From Luidia sarsii (lineage: Eukaryota; Echinodermata; Asteroidea; Paxillosida; Luidiidae): DNA of 64,000 nt. The notes below the pieces were generated by a model. That model saw only the letters and a list, made by a program, of their open reading frames with translations, did no database searches and was not told where the DNA came from. Below, one piece after another: positions 57,500 to 64,000 of the stretch; the first letter of the stretch is position 1; every line of letters starts with the position of its first letter. The position numbers and the translations under genes are program-made. The stretch is from NCBI GenBank assembly GCA_949987565.1, contig OX465110.1, positions 6,165,609-6,229,608 of the forward strand, given 5' to 3'.

Positions 57500-58919
57500 A
57501 GCACAACAATAACCTAATTACTACAATGCGTATCTACACAAATCGGTAAAGAAGTATTGATTGCCCCTATCATAGAAAAAAAATCATTTCAGGTCGAGGT
57601 AGCAGCAGTTCCTTTGTTTCGATGACGTAATTGCCGTCAAAGCACCAGCGCATTATGGGATCGCATTATGGGATCGCACTCCGCAGCTCACAGCCGTCCC
57701 CCTCATTCCTCCCAGTCCCCGTCATCCTCCTCTTCGACCTCACCGACCGCCATCTTCCACATCTCCGTTACCATGGCGATTCTCGTCTTCGTTGTCGACC
57801 CGCAGCAAAACTCTCTCCTCCGCCCTCCTCCCCACCCCCTCCACCCACCCTCCTCGTCATCGTCGTCACCATAGCAACGTCACCATCGACCATCAATCTC
57901 CTGAAATCCGACTCCTCCTTCTCCCACCACTCTTCCAACCTCGATCTCATCAAAAGCACCATCGAGTCTGCATTCTTATCCTCCGTCAAACGATCTATAA
58001 AAATAATAACCCTTTTCTTAAATCAAATTCCCGCACCAAGTCCCCACCAGCCTCAACCCGCGGCCCTAGCAACATCCAATTGTCCAGAGGCACCATCGTC
58101 TTCTTTTTTCCCTTCCAGCTTTTTTTTTTTTTTTTTTTTTTTTTTGGAGGGGGGAAAGCTCAAAACAAAAATATTAGTGAGAAACGTTCCTTCACCGTCC
58201 GGGAAATTTGAGGCAGGGCAGAGTGCTATCATGGACAGGCACTGCTAATGTGGATAACGCGTGCAGCTGGGCGCAAATCAAATTGTATTATTTTCTACGT
58301 GGATGGCACGAGCCTCCTCACGCGCAGTGGATAATGTGGCGCTATGATATCCAGCCCCGCGGGACTTTCCTCCGTTCATGCATACTGTGGTTTTTTTTTC
58401 CTTCTTCTTCTTCATCATTGACTGCGGATTTGCCAAAGGAGATTGGGGCCGAGAACCCCCCCCCCACCCCCACCCCCTGTTGCCTTAATTGGATTTGGCC
58501 AGCACGCCAACCCGTGCCAAAGGATAACAGTTTCTAGCTAGACGCTGCAGTGATTCACGCTGCCCTGCAGGTTTGAAGAGGGAGGTTAAGTTCTCGTGCG
58601 ATTGGTTGGTGGTTGGTGGTTGGTGGTTGGGGTGCCTTGCACGGGCGAAGGTTGAAGCGGGGAGGGAGAGAAGCAGGGATGCCGCCAAGTGTGATATCCA
58701 GATACCACAAGTGGGAGTTCCTTTAAAAAAAAAAATGAATTTCGACACTGCCGCTGAGGGCGCTCAGGCGTTCCATCCAGCGCTCGCGGACGTTCTATTA
58801 GGCCGTGTCCGAAACGGGCGTCTAGAGCTAGGTGTAGGTCTTTCCCCTTTATTGGAAATACACGGAGACGCGAAGACAATAGCCCATTAGCCGTACCTCT
58901 GGAAGCCCGTTTCGAAATA
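57500..58919. other. Unassigned intronic sequence
   Basis: GCATTATGGGATC occurs twice in tandem at 57650-57676. A C/T-rich stretch lies at 57690-57880, poly-T at 58120-58145 and GGTTGGTGGTTGGTGG at 58606-58630. No supported gene. Confidence 0.4.
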
Positions 58920-59115
58920 AAGGCTTAGTCTCGGGCTCAGGCTTCGTCTCCGTCTGACAAAACCTGAAAAATCCATGTTTGTGGTTTTGTTTCCGAATTC
59001 GAAGGTCTGTTGGCTTGATAGGTACAGGGTATCTATTAAGAAAGTGTGGTCAAACGCTTGATTTGTTAGATGGCTGCGATATTATAACGAGTAAGATCAA
59101 TAATGACCGAAGCTT
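58920..59115 (+). mobile_element. GGCTTAGG-ended element, copy 1
   Basis: GGCTTAGTCTCGGGCTCAGG, CTTCGTCTCCGTCTGACAAA, GTCTGTTGGCTTGATAGG and an end ATAATGACCGAAGCTT. Reversed relative of 60158-60364. Confidence 0.6.
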
Positions 59116-59117
59116 AA

Positions 59118-59516
59118 AGTCCCTATACAACATTGGTAAAGGTCAAAAGATTGCCACAGTTTGTGTGTTAACCCATTAAAGATTCCAAAAAAGCAATTCT
59201 GCGAAGGTTTTAGCTCAAGTGGTGATCTGAGAAAGTAGAAAAAGGTTTTTAAAAAGTCAAGTTTGTAGATGGTCATGATAGAATCCTCATGTTGAAATCT
59301 TACGGTCTGGGATGCTGTACTTCTCGAGAAATCTTCACTCAAAAAATCGAGAAAATACGGTACGAAAACCGTGGCGGTTTTTTGCATTTTTCTACCTTCT
59401 CAGATTACCATTTGAGCTGAAACCTTCGCAGTATTGGTTTTTTGAAATGTTTAATGGTTTAACACAATAAACTGTGGCAATCGGTTGACCTTCAGCAATG
59501 TTGTGTGGGGCCCTTA
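59118..59516. mobile_element. TTAA-type MITE, subfamily A, copy A5
   Basis: Left flank TTAA (59114-59117). AGTCCCTATACAACATTGG at one end and AGCAATGTTGTGTGGGGCCC at the other. The inside appears rearranged, with AAACCTTCGCAG and ACCTTCGCAGTA-type words repeated in inverted orientation. Confidence 0.7.
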
Positions 59517-60157
59517 CATAGCGTGCTAGTCATTTTAATCTACATAATTACGCCATAATGCCGGTAGACAGGCTCGTCACACGTCAGTGTTTAATACGCC
59601 CAGCACACAAGGGACTGAATGATTATAACTGAAAGACAAGGCAACGTTGTTATGTTGATACATCGACGGTCTCGACATTGGCAGCCCCTATAGGGTGGGA
59701 CCCCATTGAACACTGTACAAAAACAATCACATTACTATTCCACACCAACAAGTTTCTCAGTTCTTGTAGCAATACTGACCTTCATCTCTCAGATTCTCTT
59801 TAATTTTTGTGCCCTCAGTCGATATGATTTTTGGCTAGTTACCCCCAGAAAAAAAACACCCCTGAAATGTGTAGCCATCCAAGCCGAATTTCAGCAATGT
59901 TTTTCGATGGACCCCTCCACTTCTAGGGACAAATATAGGCCACATTCAAAGCCAGATATATTCCAAATTTCACACGAAATTGAAGAGTAAACCCCAAGGT
60001 TGTCTTAAGCTTCACTTATTCTACAATATATCAGTTACTTAGCCTCCAAAGGCCCCTTATGAACAAAGGTTGTTTGTCCACACTTTATGATAATCAGTTC
60101 CATCTCGGATTGATTTAGTGGGCTGCAACTGGAGATATAAGCCGTTTACGATATGAT
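59517..60157. other. Unassigned intronic sequence
   Basis: Nothing recognised. Confidence 0.4.
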
Positions 60158-60364
60158 GGCTTAGGCTCGGGCTTAGGCTTCGGTCATATTTATTTGTTCC
60201 GTTATAATGTCACAGGTATTTTTAAAAAAAGGCGTTTTCAGCCCTAATTTGTTAAGGAATATCCTGTATCTATCAAGCCAACAAACCTCCAAACTCGGAA
60301 ACAAACCACAACCTGGATTTTCAGGTTTTGTCAGACTGAGGCGAAGCCTAAGCCTTAGCCTTAG
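60158..60364 (-). mobile_element. GGCTTAGG-ended element, copy 2
   Basis: The ends GGCTTAGGCTCGGGCTTAGG and CTAAGCCTTAGCCTTAG are inverted relatives. Inside, TATCAAGCCAACAAACCTCC and ACCTGGATTTTCAGGTTTTG reverse the order seen at 58920-59115. Confidence 0.65.
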
Positions 60365-61136
60365 AATGGCATGCAATAGCGCCCTCGTGTGGCCAATCTC
60401 TACCGAGCGCCTCTCCGCGGAGAGAGCGAGGCGTCCGCCACACTTAATTTCATTAATGGCCAAGGTCGCTCGGAGATTATACGGACATTAGAGTGAGTAG
60501 TCTGTCGCCCCCAGGGGACCTCCATGCGCGTGTCTGCCCGCAAAGCCGCGTCCTTCACTGGATCGTCACCGCGCAGTTCAAACAGCGATGAAATTAATCC
60601 ATTCCGGATTCATCGCGAGTGGATGTTGTTGTTGTTTTTTTCCCTCTTAACGCTTGCCATCGCGCCGTGCGTCAATAGTGGTCTTTGCCCTAGCCCGCAT
60701 TTCCAAGAACGTGGGAATCTGTGCGTGCATAGATATTAACGGAGCATGATCTCCGAATGATTGTGACAACCCAAGAATGTGCAGCCCGTAGGCTTTAGAA
60801 AACCGGTGATCGGGTTGTTTTTTTTTGGTGAGAATAAACAGTGTGAGATTTAATATCAAAAATGTAATACACGACTGTTTCCACTGTCAGTTTCATTCTT
60901 TCAAATCAGACCTTTGTTCGATCTTGAACCGAAAAATGATGAATGATTTTTCTATTAATGCACAGAATCTGTTTGGCACATTTTTTGTTATAGATTTTAC
61001 TGAAAGAGCTTGAACCGTCCGAGGACTGGGAGCTTTTAAAAATGAAATCTACAAATAATATTAATTGGGAGCTTTTTTCTCTTTTGCTGATTAAATAACT
61101 GGGTTTGTTTTTCGCTTTTTTTTTCTTCCACCTCAG
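60365..61136. other. 3' end of the long intron, with acceptor site
   Basis: No repeat of note. A T-rich polypyrimidine tract (61100-61130) and CAG at 61134-61136 form a strong splice acceptor for the first SRCR exon. Confidence 0.6.
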
Positions 61137-61583
61137 GCGAGCTGGCAATCTCTGTCCGACTCGAGGGCGGCGAGACGCCACTAGAGGGCGTGCTCCATTT
61201 CCGCGCGGACGACAGCGGCGACTGGTACCCCGTCTGCGGCGACGACCACTGGGACCTGGCCGACGCCCGCGTCGCCTGCAGGGAGCTGGGGTACCAGACG
61301 GCCAAGGGCGCCACCAAGAGGCCGGCGACCCCCACCGCCGCCGGCGGCTGGAGCGCCCAGGAGGCCGTGGCCAAGCTGCAGCGGGCGTCCATGACGGAGA
61401 GCAACCGCGCCCAGCCGGCCGCGTCGCCGGGGGCGGCGGCCGTGCTGGGCTGGGCGGGCTTCCGCTGCACGGGCGCCGAGGCCAGTCTGGCGGAGTGCGG
61501 CCGGGCGGAAGGGCGGAGGGTCGGGTGCGGTCGGGGCGTGGTCGCCCACGCGGTGTGCAGCGACATACCGCCCGTCACCCCTG
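61137..61583 (+). CDS. Exon 2 of SRCR protein: SRCR domain 1
   Basis: Residues 46-194 of the joined product. The domain opens ELAISVRLEGGETPLEGVL and has the SRCR landmarks PVCGDDHWD, ARVACRELGY, FRCTGAEASLAEC and HAVC. It has six cysteines and Tyr, not Cys, after LG, the pattern of group A and LOXL-type SRCR domains. SRCR domains mediate extracellular protein or ligand binding. The loop between LGY and FRC is about 50 residues, longer than the usual 20-30, and Ala/Pro-rich. Acceptor CCTCAG/GC and donor CTG/GTAGGT; phase 1 at both ends, so the exon is a self-contained module. Third codon positions are overwhelmingly G or C, unlike the surrounding intron. Confidence 0.9.
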
Positions 61584-62032
61584 GTAGGTCCATGATCCAC
61601 CACATCATAAAACTTGAGAACGAATTCCACATTGCTCTGCACAGAATTGCATCTCAACTCATTATTATTGCGGTCATAAAAAATATGCTTCCAATATTAA
61701 ATGCACAAGATGTAGGGAGTCGGCTTCTCCAGTTAATTGGGCCCTTATTCATTCTAGTCCTGATGGTGAAGACGTTACTGATAAGGCTTTTCAGCTTTGT
61801 TCTAAGTTTCTACAATCCCTTTCTACCAAACATGGAGCAATAACGATACTGAGTTTCACACGCGTTGGTCAGTCACAATACACGGAATCTGTCGTCCCAA
61901 AGAAAGGTCCGGAACATGAGTCGACGAAATTTCGCGCATTGTGATCGGCCAACGCGTTGCAAAACTCTTGAGGGCGCACTAGTGCGAATCGACCGTATGG
62001 ATGATCAAATTTTGGGTTCTCTCCGATCCCAG

Positions 62033-62506
62033 GCGAGCGCATTCGACTGAGCGGCCAGGCCGGCGTAGAGTCGAACCAGGGCCGCGTGGAGGTGTACACG
62101 GAGGGCGTCTGGTGGCGGGTGTGCGGCGACGACTGGGACATGCGCCACACCCGCGTGGCCTGCCGCCAGCTGGGCTACCCGTCCGCCCTGACCTACTACA
62201 GGCAGACGGACAGGCCCCCGACCACCGGCCCTTGCGACGACGACGACGACGACGGGGACGGGGAGGAGGGTGAGGGGAAGGAGGGCACGGAGGCCCCCGC
62301 GGGCGGTGGCGGTGGCGGCGGCGGCGGCGGCTGCGGCGGGCAGGCCGACGACGACGGCCACTACCTCAGACACGAGTTCCGCTGCGTGGGCAACGAGAGC
62401 AGCCTGGCCCAGTGCTGGCGGTGGCGGGAAGGGGACGGCCGGCCCGCCTGCGGCCCGCAGGCCCTGGACGCTGCCGTGGTGTGCGATGAGAAGAAGGTCG
62501 GACGGA
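62033..62506 (+). CDS. Exon 3 of SRCR protein: SRCR domain 2 with acidic/glycine insert
   Basis: Residues 195-352. Landmarks are IRLSGQAGVESNQGRVEVY, WWRVCGDDWD, TRVACRQLGY, FRCVGNESSLAQC, RPAC and AAVVC. Between LGY and FRC lies an insert of about 45 low-complexity residues: six Asp codons (from 62236), a Glu/Gly stretch, then a run of about ten Gly codons ending in CGG. The insert adds two cysteines to the canonical six. It is encoded by GAC and GGC triplet repeats and probably forms a disordered loop. Acceptor CCCAG/GC, donor A/GTGAGT; phase 1 at both ends. The reading frame stays open through the insert, so it does not break the gene. Confidence 0.9.
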
Positions 62507-62571
62507 GTGAGTATCCTGCGACGACCCAGCCACGCGGTGGGGAGGGGGAGTGAGAATCAGATCTTAGCATC

Positions 62572-62713
62572 AAGGTTTGCGGTGATGATGACACCATTAT
62601 GTATCTCTTCTCTTTCAAGAAGGAGTGCGGCTCTGAAACGAGCTCGTATCAAACTCGGGTAGTTTCGGGTAGTGTGTATTCTGCCCGTTATCGGGGGACT
62701 GGGAAGTCGTCTG
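62572..62713. mobile_element. Histone-stem-loop element, copy 3 (one arm, inside an intron)
   Basis: Starts AAGGTTTGCGGTGATGATGA. The minus strand around 62629-62645 reads GAGCTCGTTTCAGAGCC, a decayed histone-type stem-loop, followed on that strand by TTGAAAGAGAAGAG, a good purine-rich element. GGGTAGTGTGTATTCTGCCC matches the centre of the copy at 25095-25320. The right arm is missing. It lies in the intron between SRCR domains 2 and 3. Confidence 0.6.
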
Positions 62714-62919
62714 AAAATCGGATCCGAAGCAGAGCAAAACAGAGCAAGAGCACTGTATACATTCCGCGCCAGGGAATCAGAGAAGGGGCGAAAGACTGGT
62801 GACAAATTTGGGTAGATTATTCGTTTTCTTCTTTTCAAGCTTAGGGCAGTGTCTTTCACCAAACGAGAAATTGTTCTTCTTCCTCCCATTCCTACTCATC
62901 TTCTTCCTTCAATTATTCT
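62714..62919. other. Intron sequence, nothing recognised
   Basis: Mixed sequence leading into a pyrimidine tract. Confidence 0.4.
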
Positions 62920-63295
62920 TGCTTCCTCCTCCTCCTCCTCCTCCTCCTCCTCCTTCTCTCCATCCCCCTCTTCCTTCTCCTCCTCCCCTCCTTCCTCCTC
63001 CCCCTCTTCCTCTTCCTTCACCTCCTCATCTCCCTTCCTCCTCCTCCTCCTCTTCCTCATCCTCATCCTCTTCTTCCTCCTCCTCCTCCTTCCTCCTCCT
63101 CCTCTTCCTCTTCCTTCTCATCCTCCTCCTCTCCCTTCCTCCTCCTCCACCTTCTCATCATCATCATCCTCCTCCTCTTCCTCCTCTTCCTCCTCCTCCT
63201 TCCTCCTCCTCCTCCTGCTCATCCTCCTGCTCATCCTTCTCTCTCTTTCTCCTCCTCTTCCTCCTCCCCTTCCCCCACGCCTTACCCTCTCCCTT
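62920..63295. repeat. (TCC/CTC)n tract in the intron before SRCR domain 3
   Basis: CCTCCTCCT units with TTCCTC and CATCATCATC interruptions over about 375 bases, ending about 20 bases before the acceptor at 63315-63316. It may merge functionally with the polypyrimidine tract of the acceptor. Confidence 0.93.
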
Positions 63296-63316
63296 CTCGT
63301 CTCCTTCGGCTTCCAG

Positions 63317-63682
63317 TCACGGAGGTCCGCCTGGAGCCGGACGAGGCCCACCGACCGTACGAGGGCCGCGTGGAGGTGCGCCACGACGGGCGCTGGTGGC
63401 CCGTCTGCCGGGCCGGCTGGGACGCCCGGGACGCCGCCGTGGTCTGCCGGCAGCTGGGCTTCCCCGGCGCCGAGGCCGCGGAGGAGGCCGCTGGGGCGGC
63501 CTGGACCCCGGCCTACAAGCTCGGCCGGCGGGGCGCCCGCTACCTGCTCGCGGCCGTCCGGTGCCAGGGCAGCGAGGCCGGCCTGGCCGACTGTCCCCAC
63601 GGCGGGCTGGTGGGGGCGGCCGGCTGCCAGGAGAGGATGCTGGCCGGGGTGAGATGCGCCACAGACTCCCTCATGATCCAAG
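63317..63682 (+). CDS. Exon 4 of SRCR protein: SRCR domain 3
   Basis: Residues 353-474. Opens TEVRLEPDEAHRPYEGRVEV and continues WWPVCRAGWD, AAVVCRQLGF, VRCQGSEAGLADC, AAGC and VRCA. It has six cysteines and normal SRCR length. The stretch from LGFPG through YKLGRR...YL to the fourth-from-last Cys faintly recalls the second SRCR of LOXL2-type proteins. Acceptor TTCCAG/TC, donor CAAG/GTAAGC; phase 1 at both ends, so more exons must follow beyond the window. A LOX catalytic domain, further SRCRs or another module could come next. GC3 is very high. Confidence 0.9.
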
Positions 63683-64000
63683 GTAAGCGGCTCCCCCACC
63701 CATGTATCCCTTTTGAATGCAACAGCATAAGATCCTCAATTTCTCAGTGGTTACATTTCTAATGATTTGTAAATAGGTTTAGGTCCCAGATCGAAAGGTG
63801 TAAGTAATAATAGCATAAAGATAAAGGTTTGTCCAGATAGCTTTTGTTTGTTCGGTTATCATCGCATTGTTACACTTTTACCTCCTCTCTTCCTCCCTCT
63901 ATCCACCGCTCTCATCTCTCTCCACCTATTTCTTTCACTTTCTCTCTCGACCTCTCTCTGCCTCGACCTATATCCCTCCACCTCTCTCACTCACTCTCCA
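63683..64000. other. Start of next intron, CT-rich at the end
   Basis: Opens with donor GTAAGC. From about 63880 it becomes CTCTCTCCACCTCT-rich and runs off the window. Confidence 0.7.

Noticed and set aside
61190..61843. SRCR frame continuing past 61583
   Set aside because: A consensus donor at 61584 and loss of GC-rich coding composition mark the exon end; the extension is intron read-through.

Overview
This is animal genomic DNA, almost all of it non-coding. It has spliced exons with consensus GT/AG borders and introns of up to about 48 kb. Nearly everything else is microsatellite tract, minisatellite or short non-autonomous transposon. Repeated secreted SRCR domains, very GC-rich third codon positions and dense short inverted-repeat elements would fit a marine invertebrate deuterostome (echinoderm, hemichordate, amphioxus), a lophotrochozoan or a cyclostome. 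The sequence does not settle the species. Two 200-base N runs (4966-5165 and 41587-41786) are assembly gaps.

Genes. I can support one protein-coding gene, on the + strand and incomplete at its 3' end. A signal-peptide exon (12710-12845) follows a CpG-rich region. After an inferred 48.3 kb intron come three exons (61137-61583, 62033-62506, 63317-63682), each encoding one six-cysteine SRCR domain. All four exons end in phase 1 and join in frame to 474 codons plus one base. The gene continues past the window. It encodes a secreted or membrane SRCR protein; a lysyl-oxidase-like (LOXL2/3/4-type) protein is one candidate. No enzymatic domain lies inside the window.

Layout. 1-12 kb: upstream intergenic DNA with long CT- and CTT-rich tracts, a tRNA-derived SINE, two minisatellites and the first histone-stem-loop element. 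12-61 kb: the inferred first intron, holding at least nine copies of a roughly 365 bp TTAA-target MITE in two subfamilies, three copies of a TGTGACCCGG-ended MITE, several foldback elements, two (CCAA)n arrays, a 33-bp satellite of about 47 copies, very long polypyrimidine tracts and degenerate telomere-like repeats inside an inverted-repeat element. 61-64 kb: the SRCR exons, with a third histone-stem-loop element and a TCC tract between the last two.

Most notable: a family of inverted-repeat elements (4.7, 25.1 and 62.6 kb) whose arms carry, intact or decayed, the metazoan histone mRNA 3' stem-loop followed by a purine-rich stretch like the U7-binding element. Next come two minisatellites (10.9 and 27.3 kb) that seem to have expanded inside copies of dispersed inverted-repeat elements. 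No transposase, reverse transcriptase, rRNA, CRISPR or intact tRNA gene was recognised.
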